Below, piece after piece: positions 16,330 to 25,237 of a DNA stretch of 64,000 nt. The first letter of the stretch is position 1. Each line of letters begins with the position of its first letter. Below the pieces are notes generated by a model. The model did no database searches and was not told the origin of the DNA. It saw only the letters and a program-made list of their open reading frames with translations. A program made the translations under genes and the position numbers. Origin of the DNA: Catellatospora sp. TT07R-123 (GTDB lineage: Bacteria > Actinomycetota > Actinomycetes > Mycobacteriales > Micromonosporaceae); the NCBI RefSeq assembly GCF_018327705.1, contig NZ_BNEM01000002.1, positions 3,472,001 to 3,536,000 on the forward strand, in the 5' to 3' direction.

Positions 16330-18804
16330 ATGACGAGCAACACACTCGCCCCCCACCTGCCCGACCGCGCCCGCGTGGTGGTCGTCGGCGGCGGGGTCAT
16401 CGGCACCTCGGTCGCGTACCACCTGGCGCACATGGGCTGCAAGGACGTCGTGCTGCTCGAACGCGACCGGCTGACCTCCGGCACCACCTGGCACGCGGCC
16501 GGGCTCATGGTCACCTTCGGCTCGCTGTCGGAGACCTCGACCGAGATGCGCAAATACACCCGCGACCTGTACAGCCGGCTGGAGGCCGAGACCGGCCTGG
16601 CCACCGGGCTCAAGCAGGTCGGCTTCGTGCAGGTCGCCACCGACCGCGACCGGCTGGAGGAGTACCGGCGCGTGTCGGCGTTCAACCGGCACTGCGGCGT
16701 GAACGTGCAGGAGATCTCGCCCGGCGAGGTCAAGGGCCTGTTCCCGCTCGCGAACACCGACGACGTGCTCGCCGGGTTCTACGTGGCCGAGGACGGCCGG
16801 GCCAACCCCGTCGACGTCACGATGTCACTGGCCAAGGGCGCGCGGCTCCAGGGCGTACGGATCATCGAGGGCGTGGCCGTCACCGGCGTGCTCAAGCGCG
16901 GCAGCACCGTCACCGGCGTACGCACCGCGTACGGCGACATCGAGGCCGACGTCGTGGTCAACTGCGCCGGCATGTGGGCCCGCCAGCTCGGCGAGCAGGC
17001 CGGGGTCAGCATCCCGCTCCAGGCCGCCGAGCACTACTACCTGATCACCGAGCCCATCGAGGGCATGCACGGCGACCTGCCGGTGCTGGAGGACCCGTCG
17101 TCGTACGGCTACTTCCGCGAGGAGGGCGCCGGGCTCATGATCGGCCTGTTCGAGACGCTGTGCGCGCCCTGGAAGGTCGACGGCATCCCGGACACGTTCT
17201 CCTTCGGCGAGCTGCCCCCGGACTGGGACCGGATGGCGCCCTACCTGGAGAAGGCGATGGCCCGCATCCCGATCTCGGCCGAGGTCGGCGTGCGCAAGTT
17301 CTTCTGCGGACCGGAGAGCTTCACCCCCGACCTGGCCCCGGTCTTCGGCGAGGCACCCGAGCTGAAGAACTACTTCGTCGCGGCCGGGCTCAACTCGATC
17401 GGCATCCTCACCGGCGGCGGCATCGGCCGGGCCCTGGCGCACTGGATCCTCGACGGCTCCCCCGACATCGACGTCACCGGCATGAACATCGACCGGCTGC
17501 ACCGGTACCAGAGCAACCCCGAATACCGGGCCGTGCGCACCGTCGAGTCGCTGGGCCTGGTCTACGAGCCGCACTACCCCGGCCGGGCCATGCACACCGC
17601 GCGCGGGGCGAAGCTGTCCCCCATCCACGAGCGCCTGGCCGCGCAGCGCGCCTACTTCAAGGACGTCAGCGGCTGGGAGAGCCCCGACTGGTACGCCTCG
17701 GAGGGCGCCGAGCCGAAGGTGGAGCAGCTGTCCTGGGGCCGGCAGAACTGGTTCGAGAACTGGGCGCAGGAGCACCGGGCCGCCCGTGAGGGCGTCATCC
17801 TCATGGACATGTCGTTCATGGCGAAGTTCCTGGTGCAGGGACGCGACGCCGCCGCGGCGCTCGATCGGCTGTCGGGCAACCGGGTCGCCGGGGAGACCGG
17901 GCAGATCACGTACACCCAGTGGTTGAACAAGCACGGCCTGCTGGAGGCCGACCTGACCGTGACCAGGCTCGACGACGAGAAGTTCTGGGTGGTCGCCTCC
18001 GACACCGCGCACCGGCACGTCGAGACGCGGATGCGACGGCACTTCGAAGCGACCGGGGCGCACGCGTTCGCGACCGACGTCACCGGGGCGTACGCCCAGA
18101 TCAACATCCAGGGGCCCCGCTCGCGCGAGCTGCTCGCCGCCGTGACCACGACGGACATGGGCAACGAGGCCTTCCCGTTCCGGCACGCGCGCGAGATCGA
18201 CCTCGGGTTCGCCCGCGCCCTGTGCATCCGCATCACCTACCTGGGCGAGCTCGGCTACGAGCTCTACATCCCCGCCGAGCAGGCCGTGTACGTGTACGAC
18301 CGGCTGGTCGCCGCCGGTGCGCCGCTCGGACTGCGCCACGCCGGGCTCAAGGCGCTGTCCAGCCTGCGGATGGAGAAGGGGTACCGCGACTACGGGCACG
18401 ACATCGACAACACCGACTCGGTGCTGGAGGCGGGACTCGGGTTCGCGGTCGCGCCGGACAAGCCGGGCGGGTTCATCGGGCGCGAGGCGGTGCTGGCGAA
18501 GAAGGCCTCGGGGCCGCTGACCCGGCGGCTGCTGCAGATCCTGGTCACCGACCCGGAGCCGCTGATGTACCACGCCGAGGTGGTGCGGCGCGACGGCGTG
18601 GAGGTCGGCTACATCCGGGCCGCGTCGTACGGGCACACGCTCGGCGGGGCGGTCGGGCTGGCGATGATCGAGGCCGGGCAGCCGCTGGACCAGGCGTGGA
18701 TCGACTCGGGCAGGTGGACGGTGGAGATCGCCGACCGCCAGTGGCCCGCGACAGCCAGCCTGCGACCCCTGTACGACCCGAAGAACGACCGCATCAAGCA
18801 GTAG
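16330..18804 (+). CDS. FAD-dependent N-methyl oxidoreductase fused to GcvT folate domain (dimethylglycine/sarcosine dehydrogenase-like)
   Basis: 824 residues. The N-terminal half is a DAO-type FAD domain (VVVVGGGVIGTSVAYHLAHM, then SGTTWHAAGLM). The C-terminal half, from about residue 430, is an aminomethyltransferase/GcvT fold, with NIQGPRSRELL, LGYELYIPAEQ and GLKALSSLRMEKGYRDYGHD. This architecture belongs to dimethylglycine and sarcosine dehydrogenases, which pass the released one-carbon unit to tetrahydrofolate. GGAAGG lies upstream of the ATG. The gene is a single transcription unit ending at a large palindrome. The substrate (dimethylglycine, sarcosine or other N-methyl amine) is inferred from architecture. 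Confidence 0.9.
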   Translation: MTSNTLAPHLPDRARVVVVGGGVIGTSVAYHLAHMGCKDVVLLERDRLTSGTTWHAAGLMVTFGSLSETSTEMRKYTRDLYSRLEAETGLATGLKQVGFVQVATDRDRLEEYRRVSAFNRHCGVNVQEISPGEVKGLFPLANTDDVLAGFYVAEDGRANPVDVTMSLAKGARLQGVRIIEGVAVTGVLKRGSTVTGVRTAYGDIEADVVVNCAGMWARQLGEQAGVSIPLQAAEHYYLITEPIEGMHGDLPVLEDPSSYGYFREEGAGLMIGLFETLCAPWKVDGIPDTFSFGELPPDWDRMAPYLEKAMARIPISAEVGVRKFFCGPESFTPDLAPVFGEAPELKNYFVAAGLNSIGILTGGGIGRALAHWILDGSPDIDVTGMNIDRLHRYQSNPEYRAVRTVESLGLVYEPHYPGRAMHTARGAKLSPIHERLAAQRAYFKDVSGWESPDWYASEGAEPKVEQLSWGRQNWFENWAQEHRAAREGVILMDMSFMAKFLVQGRDAAAALDRLSGNRVAGETGQITYTQWLNKHGLLEADLTVTRLDDEKFWVVASDTAHRHVETRMRRHFEATGAHAFATDVTGAYAQINIQGPRSRELLAAVTTTDMGNEAFPFRHAREIDLGFARALCIRITYLGELGYELYIPAEQAVYVYDRLVAAGAPLGLRHAGLKALSSLRMEKGYRDYGHDIDNTDSVLEAGLGFAVAPDKPGGFIGREAVLAKKASGPLTRRLLQILVTDPEPLMYHAEVVRRDGVEVGYIRAASYGHTLGGAVGLAMIEAGQPLDQAWIDSGRWTVEIADRQWPATASLRPLYDPKNDRIKQ

Positions 18805-18854
18805 CCCTTGACCGGCCGGCGGCCCCGCCCGGGCCGTCACCGTCCCGCCCTTTC

Positions 18855-18919
18855 ATAGACGTTGGCCTATCACATCGACTTCGATCTTGTTCCAGTCGAC
18901 GTGATAGGCCAACGTCTAT
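18855..18919. repeat. Intergenic inverted repeat, family C copy 2
   Basis: Arms of 26 bp (18855-18880 and 18894-18919) pair with one mismatch. The core TAGACGTTGGCCTATC matches 14 of 16 bases with the copy at 7.92 kb, and the TTTCAT and AAAACGGGG flanks are shared too. It sits between the converging dehydrogenase and subtilisin genes. Confidence 0.85.
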
Positions 18920-18986
18920 TCAAAACGGGGTGGGGGCGGGGCGCGCTCGGCGGCGCGGGGCGTCCCGGCGGCGCGGGGCGGGGTGG

Positions 18987-20174
18987 TTAGAAGTTGGCGG
19001 TGTACAGGAGGCGGTTCGGGGAGCCGCTGCCCGGGGAGCCGACCACGCCCGTGGTCGCGTTGGCGATCAGCGCCGCCTGGACCTGCGCGGGTGTCGCCGT
19101 CGGGTTGTTCTGCAGGTACAGCGCCGCCGCCCCCGTGACGTGCGGGGTGGCCATGGACGTGCCGCTGATGGTGTTGGTCGCGGTGTCGCTGCCCAGCCAC
19201 GACGACGTGATGTCCACCCCGGGGGCGAAGATGTCGACGCAGGTGCCCCGGTTGGCCCAGCTCGGCTTGGCGTCGTTGCTCTGCGTCGCCGACACCGTGA
19301 TCGCCTCGGGCACCCGGGCGGGCGAGTAGTTGCACGCGTTGGCCGCGAAGATGCCCAGGATGCCGTTGCCCGCCGCGATGGCGTAGGTGACCCCGTCGGC
19401 GATCGACGCCTTGACCGCGTTGTCCAGCACCGTGTCGGCGCTGCCGCCGAGGCTCATGTTCGCGACGGCGGGCTCGCCCGGGTCGTGGTCGGCGGTGACC
19501 CAGTCGATGCCCGCGACGACCTGCTCGGTGGTGCCGCTGCCCTCGGCGTCGAGCACCCGTACGCCGACCAGGGTCACGCCCTTGGCCACGCCGTACGTGG
19601 CGCCGCCGACGGTGCCCGCGACGTGGGTGCCGTGCCCGTTGGCGTCGTCGGCGCTGCCGCCGTCGATGGCGTCGAAGCCGGAGACGGCACGCCCGCCGAA
19701 CTCGCTGTGCGAGAACCGGATGCCCGTGTCGATGATGTAGGCACGCACCGACGAGGCGGTGTTGCCGTACGTGTACGAGTTGCTCAGCGGCAGGCTGTGC
19801 TGGTCGATGCGGTCGATGCCCCAGGTGGCGGGCGACTGCGTGGCGGCGATCCGGTGGATCAGGTTCGCCTGGACGTACGCCACGCTCGGGTCGGCGGCGA
19901 TGCGCCGGGCGGCCCGCTCGCTGCCGTTGAACGAGAAGCCCTTGAGCCCGGCGGCGAAGCTGCGGCGCACCGTGGCGCCGTGGCGGCCGGCCACCGCGGC
20001 CGCGTCGGCCTTGCTGCCGTCCTTGAAGACGACGAGGTAGCTGCCGGGCACGGCCTCGCCCCCGACCGCGAGCAGCGGCGCCTCGGGCGGTGCGGCGGCG
20101 GCCGCGGCGGGCACGGCCGTGACGCCGGCGACGGCGAGCGCGGCGGCCAGCACGAGCATCCTGGTACGACTCAT
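18987..20174 (-). CDS. Secreted subtilisin-like serine protease (S8, proteinase K/thermitase-like)
   Basis: 395 residues. A Sec signal peptide covers roughly residues 1-28 (SRTR, hydrophobic core, AAAAAAP). An I9 propeptide (GSYLVVFKDGSKADAAAVAG) follows to about residue 110. The catalytic triad is Asp149 (YIIDTG), His181 (GHGTHVAG) and Ser340 (GTSMATPHV), with the oxyanion Asn in IAAGNG. There is no C-terminal anchor or extra domain, so it is probably released. It is a single gene between two large inverted repeats, with an AT-rich upstream region. Confidence 0.95.
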   Translation of the reverse strand: MSRTRMLVLAAALAVAGVTAVPAAAAAAPPEAPLLAVGGEAVPGSYLVVFKDGSKADAAAVAGRHGATVRRSFAAGLKGFSFNGSERAARRIAADPSVAYVQANLIHRIAATQSPATWGIDRIDQHSLPLSNSYTYGNTASSVRAYIIDTGIRFSHSEFGGRAVSGFDAIDGGSADDANGHGTHVAGTVGGATYGVAKGVTLVGVRVLDAEGSGTTEQVVAGIDWVTADHDPGEPAVANMSLGGSADTVLDNAVKASIADGVTYAIAAGNGILGIFAANACNYSPARVPEAITVSATQSNDAKPSWANRGTCVDIFAPGVDITSSWLGSDTATNTISGTSMATPHVTGAAALYLQNNPTATPAQVQAALIANATTGVVGSPGSGSPNRLLYTANF

Positions 20175-20490
20175 CGGTTCCTCCCCTGCCGGACCGGCCG
20201 ACCGGGCGGCTGCTGGCCGCTGGGCCGACCGGCTGCTGATATGAGGAGGAACGTATACAACGATCGTAAATATAAAAAGACTTCAGTTTTTCGATTGCCG
20301 CGGTTCACCCGAAAGACTGAGCCGCCGCCCCACCTCAACCCACAGTGAAGCCGCAAACAGCCCTTGACCTGCGACGACGCGCCGACCGCCGACGTCGATC
20401 TCCATCACGGAGATCAGCGTCGGCGGTCATTCAGTGCACTCCGGAGCTACTTTTTGGCCGGAGACAGCGATCACCAGCCCGGCGGCCGGG
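20175..20490. other. 316-bp intergenic region with AT-rich island and repeats, no gene seen
   Basis: Immediately upstream of the subtilisin gene, 20240-20300 is unusually AT-rich for this window (TAAATATAAAAAGACTTCAG) and probably holds its promoter. No single -10/-35 pair stands out. Further on are a hairpin at 20384-20428 and a lone family B arm at 20456-20475, both lying past the stop of the neighbouring Rieske-fusion gene. No reading frame with coding character was found. Confidence 0.6.
20384..20428. terminator. Hairpin 3' of the MBL-Rieske gene
   Basis: GACCGCCGACGTCGATCTCC and GGAGATCAGCGTCGGCGGTC pair at 18 of 20 positions around a 5-base loop. It lies 63 bp past the stop codon of the minus-strand fusion gene, after a single arm of the family B repeat (20456-20475). 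Confidence 0.55.
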
Positions 20491-22089
20491 TCAGACCGCG
20501 GTCTGCTGGGCGGCCGACTGGCCGGCGGGTTCGGAGCGGATCTCGTGGCCGACGCTGGTCAGGCAGCGGCCGCTCTTGAGGTCCCACTTCCAGCCGTGCA
20601 GCTGGCAGGTCAACTGGTTGCCCTCGACGATGCCGAAGCGGGTCAGGTCGGCCTTGAGGTGCGGGCAGCGGCGCTGGAAGGACCAGTCGCCGACGGTGAT
20701 GTCCTCGGCGTCGGGCCGCTGCGACTCGTACCAGCCCTCGGCGTACTGGAGGCGCTCCTCGGACAGGCACTTGAAGAACGCGTACACGAACTCGTTGTAC
20801 TGCCCGATGCGCGCGGCGGAGAACCGGCAGGACAGGAACAGCGAGTTGACCCAGTCGCCCTCGTCGATGTGCAGCAGGTGCTCGACCAGCCGCCGCTCGG
20901 TCCGGAACCGGTAGCGGACCTTCTCCGGCGCCCCTTCGACCAGCTCCGGCCGCCGGACCACCTTGTTCGGGAAGTCGATCATGATGGACTCGAGCACCTC
21001 GGGCACGTCCTGGCCCTCGACCGGCGCGGTCAGGTCGAAGCGGACCGGGCCGCCCACGCCCTGCGCGAGCCGCACCGACTCCTCCAACAGCGGCTCGATC
21101 CGGGCCCGCATGCCCGCCAGCACGTCGATCTCGGGGTGCGACCAGGACGCCTTCTCGTGCTCGATCACCACACGCTGCCGCTCCCGGTACGCCTTGAGGT
21201 GCTCCTCCTTGGCCGCGAAGAACTCGGCCAGGTCCGGCACCGGGTGGGCGGTCTCGCAGCCCGCGACGGTGATCTCGGAGACCGAGCCGGGCAGCAGCAC
21301 CACGCCGTTGGTCCCGCCGACCTTGGCGTACTCGGCGACGAAGTCCCACTGGTCGGGGAAGATGTTGCCCTCGTCGCCGTGGATGTCGTTGAACTGCCAC
21401 AGCTCGTCGTCGAGGAAGCAGGGCGGGCCCGCGATCGGGAAGACGAAGTCGGCCTTCAGGTCGTCGATGTAGCGCCAGGTGCGGTCGTACTGCCGCTCGC
21501 GCTTCTGCTTGCCGAACGCGGTCTTGGCCGCCTGGGGCAGCTCGTACACCATCGGGTACCAGATCGCGCCGGAGAACTGGAGCATGTGCGCGTGCACGTG
21601 GCCGAGCTCGGCGAAGCGGACCAGGTCGGTCGGGCGGGCGTCGTTCTGGTTCAGCACGCGGACGCCCTCGTGCTCGACCCACAGCGAGGAGTCGCCGATC
21701 GGGCCGTCGGTGGGCGAGATCAGCGCCTGGATCATGACCTTCAGGCCGCCGTCGAGCTCGTGCACCTCGTCCGACACCGTCTTGAAGAATCTGGTGAAGC
21801 CCAGCTCCCGCAGCTCGTCCTCCAGCTGCGAGGTCGGGTACTCCGGCAGCAGCACGGTCGCCTTCTTCGACACGAAGCGCTTGAGGTGCTTGGCGTCGAA
21901 GTGGTCGCGGTGCAGGTGGGAGACGTACAGGTAGTCGACGTCACCGAGGACGTCCCAGTCCAGCTGCGAGTTGTCCGGGAACGGGAACCACGAGGCGAAG
22001 TAGGCCGGGTTCACCCAGGGGTCGCACAGGATGGAGCCCGCCGCCGTGTCGATGCGCATGCTGGCGTGACCCGTACCGGTGATCCGCAC
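20491..22089 (-). CDS. Metallo-beta-lactamase-fold protein with C-terminal Rieske [2Fe-2S] domain (CMP-Neu5Ac-hydroxylase-like parts)
   Basis: 532 residues. The N-terminal domain has the metal motif HLHRDH at residues 58-63 and a preceding DPWVNP strand, as in UlaG-like metallo-beta-lactamase folds. The middle (residues ~220-450) is a large unassigned region. The C-terminus is a Rieske centre: Cys475-x-His477, then Cys495-x-x-His498 (CQLHGW). GTG 22089 is chosen because AGGGGA precedes it and the homologous strand begins there. CMP-N-acetylneuraminate hydroxylase combines the same two folds but with the Rieske domain at the N-terminus. A redox or oxygenase role is inferred and the substrate is unknown. 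No ferredoxin or reductase gene is adjacent. Confidence 0.82.
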   Translation of the reverse strand: MRITGTGHASMRIDTAAGSILCDPWVNPAYFASWFPFPDNSQLDWDVLGDVDYLYVSHLHRDHFDAKHLKRFVSKKATVLLPEYPTSQLEDELRELGFTRFFKTVSDEVHELDGGLKVMIQALISPTDGPIGDSSLWVEHEGVRVLNQNDARPTDLVRFAELGHVHAHMLQFSGAIWYPMVYELPQAAKTAFGKQKRERQYDRTWRYIDDLKADFVFPIAGPPCFLDDELWQFNDIHGDEGNIFPDQWDFVAEYAKVGGTNGVVLLPGSVSEITVAGCETAHPVPDLAEFFAAKEEHLKAYRERQRVVIEHEKASWSHPEIDVLAGMRARIEPLLEESVRLAQGVGGPVRFDLTAPVEGQDVPEVLESIMIDFPNKVVRRPELVEGAPEKVRYRFRTERRLVEHLLHIDEGDWVNSLFLSCRFSAARIGQYNEFVYAFFKCLSEERLQYAEGWYESQRPDAEDITVGDWSFQRRCPHLKADLTRFGIVEGNQLTCQLHGWKWDLKSGRCLTSVGHEIRSEPAGQSAAQQTAV

Positions 22090-22332
22090 TGCTCGTTCCC
22101 CTCTCGCTGCTGGTGGTGCAGCCTTAGACGCTACCGGAGCCGTATCCGCCCCGACGCGACCGCCCAGCACCAGCTCGTGTCGGTCGCCCGCTGCGCGGAC
22201 GACCGACACGAGGCACCAGCCGAACTGTGCCCCATGATGAGCTCGCTCCGCTCGCTCATGCCAGACTGTGCTTGTCGCCGCCGTGGCCAGCGCCGTGGCG
22301 AGCGCGCGGACCGAGAGACAAGGAAGCAGACC

Positions 22333-22554
22333 GTGGCCGCACAAGAGCCGGTAACCTCACCTGACCAGCACGCGAAGACCCCGGTCAAGGCCGCCCGGAT
22401 CGCGGGCGTCGTCGTCATCGTGATGCTGCTGCTGATGCTCGCCGGTAACCACCGGGGCAACGTGGAGAACATCTGGCTGATCCTCGTGGCCGGCATCCTC
22501 GCCGCCATCATGATCATCGACGCGGTGCTGCGCCGCAACGGCCTGCGCGAGTGA
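22333..22554 (+). CDS. Small DUF2631-type membrane protein
   Basis: 73 residues with two transmembrane helices (IAGVVVIVMLLLMLAG and WLILVAGILAAIMIIDAVL) joined by a short NHRGNVEN loop. The location between the ispG/dxr block and rlmN/cdsA matches the actinobacterial DUF2631 protein (Rv2876-like). The GTG start has AAGGAA upstream at good spacing. It is divergent from the Rieske-fusion gene; the 243-bp gap holds a CTCGCTCCGCTCGCTC direct repeat but no obvious gene. Function unknown. Confidence 0.8.
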   Translation: MAAQEPVTSPDQHAKTPVKAARIAGVVVIVMLLLMLAGNHRGNVENIWLILVAGILAAIMIIDAVLRRNGLRE

Positions 22555-22568
22555 GCTGAGCACGTGGA

Positions 22569-22608
22569 ACGGCCCCGGCCGCTGACTGGGTCAGCGGACC
22601 GGGGCCGT
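22569..22608. terminator. Bidirectional GC-rich hairpin between DUF2631 and divIVA-like genes
   Basis: ACGGCCCCGGCCGCTGAC pairs with GTCAGCGGACCGGGGCCGT with a single bulged A and a 3-base loop. It lies exactly between the two converging stop codons (22554 and 22622). Confidence 0.75.
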
Positions 22609-22621
22609 CGTGTCTACCAGG

Positions 22622-23866
22622 TCAGCGGCGGCCGACGATCTCACGGATCTCGCGCAGCGCCTGCTCGACCTCGGCCTCGTAGTAGCCGCCGGGCACCAGG
22701 CTGAGCCGCGACGGGTCCAGCTCGCCATCGCTGACCGGGCCGCCGCTGCGGCCGGACAGCGAGCCGAGCAGGCTCTCGAACAGCCGGTCCACCTGCTGCG
22801 GGTCGTAGCCGCTGCCGAACCGGCGCAGCTGGAACGTGCGCCGCAGCTGGTCCACGCGCTGGAGCTCGCCGGTGTAGGCCGGGCCCGCCGGGGCGGGCGG
22901 AGGCGGCGGCGGGGGCGTCGTGAAACCGCCACCGCCGTACGACGACACCGCCGGCGCCGGGGGCACCGCCCCGAACGTGCCGGTCGCGTCGCTGTCGTAG
23001 CCGCCGCGCGGTGCGTTGAACGTGCCGGTCGCGTCGTTGTCGAACCCGCCGCGCGGGGCGCTGAACGTGCCCGTGGCCTCGTTGTCGTAGCCGCCGCGCG
23101 GCGCGTTGAACGTGCCGGTCGCGTCGTTGTCGAACCCGCCGCGCGGGGCGCTGAACGTGCCCGTGGCCTCGTTGTCGAACCCGCCGCGCTGCGGCAGGCC
23201 GCCCCCGTAGACGGGCTGCTGCCCGGTCTGCGAGCTGAACCCGGCACTCGGCCCGTACGGGTCGATGCGCGGGGGCTCGTTGCGCGGCGGCTCCGGCATC
23301 CGGGGCGGCTGCGGCCGCTCCATCCGGATCTCGCTAGTCATGTCGGGACGGCCGTGGCCGCCGTTGAAGCCGTCGAACCCGTTCTGCGGACCGGGCGGGG
23401 GCCCGGCGAACTGCGGCTGCGGCTCCTCGAAGCGCTGGTCGAAACGCGGCATCGCGCCCGTGGGCACGTTCGCGTTGGGCGTGCGCGTCGGCAGCGGCGG
23501 CGGCGCGTTCATCGGGCCGGGCGGGCCGCCCGGCGTCGCCACCGGCTGCGGCGGCGGAGGCGGAGGTGGAGCAGGGTTCATGGTCGCGCGCAGCTCGGCG
23601 CCGCGCCCGGGGCTGGACGACACCCGCTCCTCGATCTCGGCGAGCTGCCGCTCGACCCGGTCGAGGTGCAGGTCGACCTGCCACTCGTCGTAACCGCCGA
23701 AGCGGACCCGGAAGACGACGTCGCGGACCTCGTGCGAGCGCACCTCAGGGCCCGTCGGGGCGCCGTTGAGGGTCGCCTCGACCCGGTCCAGGAAGACGTC
23801 GACCTCGTCGACCTTGTATCCGCGCCGCACCGCGCGTCGGCGGAACCGCTGACCATGAGAACTCAT
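22622..23866 (-). CDS. DivIVA-like domain protein with Pro-rich linker and tandem repeats
   Basis: 414 residues. DivIVA-like modules occur twice: residues ~15-80 (GYKVDEVDVFLDRVEATL and YDEWQVDLHLDRVERQLAEI) and again at the C-terminus (GYDPQQVDRLFESLLGSL and YYEAEVEQALREIREIV). Between them is a Pro/Gly-rich disordered linker with five 15-residue repeats (residues 227-300). DivIVA modules bind curved membrane and organise polar growth and septation in actinobacteria. The link to this pathway is by domain only. It follows rlmN by 34 bp and ends in a strong hairpin. It is not the canonical Wag31 gene, which normally sits by the dcw cluster. Confidence 0.82.
   Translation of the reverse strand: MSSHGQRFRRRAVRRGYKVDEVDVFLDRVEATLNGAPTGPEVRSHEVRDVVFRVRFGGYDEWQVDLHLDRVERQLAEIEERVSSSPGRGAELRATMNPAPPPPPPPQPVATPGGPPGPMNAPPPLPTRTPNANVPTGAMPRFDQRFEEPQPQFAGPPPGPQNGFDGFNGGHGRPDMTSEIRMERPQPPRMPEPPRNEPPRIDPYGPSAGFSSQTGQQPVYGGGLPQRGGFDNEATGTFSAPRGGFDNDATGTFNAPRGGYDNEATGTFSAPRGGFDNDATGTFNAPRGGYDSDATGTFGAVPPAPAVSSYGGGGFTTPPPPPPPAPAGPAYTGELQRVDQLRRTFQLRRFGSGYDPQQVDRLFESLLGSLSGRSGGPVSDGELDPSRLSLVPGGYYEAEVEQALREIREIVGRR
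22967..23188 (-). repeat. Five in-frame 45-bp tandem repeats inside the DivIVA-like gene
   Basis: The encoded unit is RGG(F/Y)DN(E/D)ATGTF(S/N)AP, five times without gaps. E/S and D/N versions alternate, so the DNA is near-identical at a 90-bp period, indicating recent duplication of a two-unit block. Copy number is likely to vary between strains. Confidence 0.9.
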
Positions 23867-23900
23867 GCCGGACCCTCACCACTCATGCCGTGCTCCGTGC

Positions 23901-25028
23901 TCATGCCTCAACCTCGCTCGCAGCCAACTGCCCACATGCGCCGTCGATCTCACGACCACGGGTGTCACGCACCGTAGTCGGCACTCCGGCGGCGCGCAAC
24001 CGCCGGACGAACTCCCGCTCCACCGGCTTGGGACTGGCGTCCCACTTGCTGCCCGGCGTGGGGTTGAGCGGAATGAGATTGACGTGTGCCAGCCGCCCCG
24101 ATAGCAGGCGACCCAGCAGGTCGGCCCGCCACGGCTGATCGTTCACATCTCTGATCATGGCGTACTCGATGCTCACCCGGCGGCCCGTGCGCGCCGCGTA
24201 CGACCAGGCCGCATCGAGCACCTCGGACACCTTCCAGCGCTGGTTCACCGGCACCAGTTCATCGCGAAGGTCATCATCGGGCGCGTGCAGCGAGAGCGCA
24301 AGGGTGACGGAGAGATCCTCCTCGGCCAGCTTGCGCATCGCGGGCACCAGGCCGACCGTCGACACCGTGATGTGGCGCTGGGACAGCCCCAGGCCCTCCG
24401 GCGCGGGGCTGGTCAGGCGGCGCACCGCCGCGATGACCCGGTTGTAGTTCGCCAGCGGCTCGCCCATGCCCATGAAGACGACATGGCTCAGCCGACGCGG
24501 GGTCCCGTGCATGACGCCCGAGGCGGCCACGCCCGCCAGGTAGACGACCTGGTCCACGATCTCCGCGGTGGACAGGTTGCGGGTCAGCCCGGCCTGTCCG
24601 GTCGCGCAGAACGGGCAGGCCATGCCGCACCCGGCCTGGCTGGAGATGCAGACGGTCACCCGGTCGCTATACCCCATCAGCACGCTCTCCACCAGGGAGC
24701 CGTCGTGCAGCCGCCACAGCGCCTTGCGGGTGTCGCCGTCGTCGCAGGTCATCTCGCGGACAGGGGTGAGCAGGCGGGGCAGCAGACCACCGGTCAGCCG
24801 CTCGCGGGCGGCGGCCGGGATGTCGGTCATCCCCGCGGGGTCGCGTTCGAGCCGCCCGAAGTAGTGGGTCGACAACTGGCCGGCGCGGAACGGCTGCTCG
24901 CCGAGCTCGGCGACGGCGGTCCGCCGTTCGGACAGGTCGAGGTCGGCCAGGTGGCGCGGCGGCATGGACGCGCGGCGTGCATTCGCGGCGTCACCGTCGG
25001 TAACTGAGATCAAGGGCAGGCTCGTCAT
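23901..25028 (-). CDS. rlmN: 23S rRNA (adenine2503-C2)/tRNA (adenine37-C2) methyltransferase, radical SAM
   Basis: 375 residues. The radical-SAM cluster motif CxxxCxxC is in [28 protein letters not shown] and the SLHAPDD segment complete the family signature, and the catalytic C-terminal Cys lies in [10 protein letters not shown]. It methylates A2503 of 23S rRNA. The stop is 34 bp before the DivIVA-like start. It follows cdsA in the conserved actinobacterial order but is separated from it by a hairpin. Confidence 0.97.
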   Translation of the reverse strand: MTSLPLISVTDGDAANARRASMPPRHLADLDLSERRTAVAELGEQPFRAGQLSTHYFGRLERDPAGMTDIPAAARERLTGGLLPRLLTPVREMTCDDGDTRKALWRLHDGSLVESVLMGYSDRVTVCISSQAGCGMACPFCATGQAGLTRNLSTAEIVDQVVYLAGVAASGVMHGTPRRLSHVVFMGMGEPLANYNRVIAAVRRLTSPAPEGLGLSQRHITVSTVGLVPAMRKLAEEDLSVTLALSLHAPDDDLRDELVPVNQRWKVSEVLDAAWSYAARTGRRVSIEYAMIRDVNDQPWRADLLGRLLSGRLAHVNLIPLNPTPGSKWDASPKPVEREFVRRLRAAGVPTTVRDTRGREIDGACGQLAASEVEA

Positions 25029-25169
25029 GACCTAGCCAGTGTCCCACGTCCGTACCGGGTCGACAGCCCCCGAGGGTGCCAACCGCGCTGCTAGCGGTGT
25101 TCACCAGGCGTTCCCTGTGGTCGACCTCACCCCTGTCGGGGTTCCGTCACCCGCAGTAGCGGCCGCTCA

Positions 25170-25198
25170 GCACCACCCTCACGGCGCCAGGGTGGTGC
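25170..25198 (-). terminator. Hairpin downstream of cdsA
   Basis: GCACCACCCT and AGGGTGGTGC form a perfect 10-bp stem with a 9-base loop, 40 bp past the cdsA stop. It separates cdsA from rlmN, whose own promoter should lie in the remaining 25029-25169. Confidence 0.6.
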
Positions 25199-25237
25199 GG
25201 AGCAATACCGCGGTGGACCGCGGGTGCGGATCCGCGC

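Noticed and set aside
22967-23188. CRISPR-like regularly spaced repeats
   Set aside because: Repeats are contiguous 45-bp in-frame coding units without spacers, inside the DivIVA-like gene.
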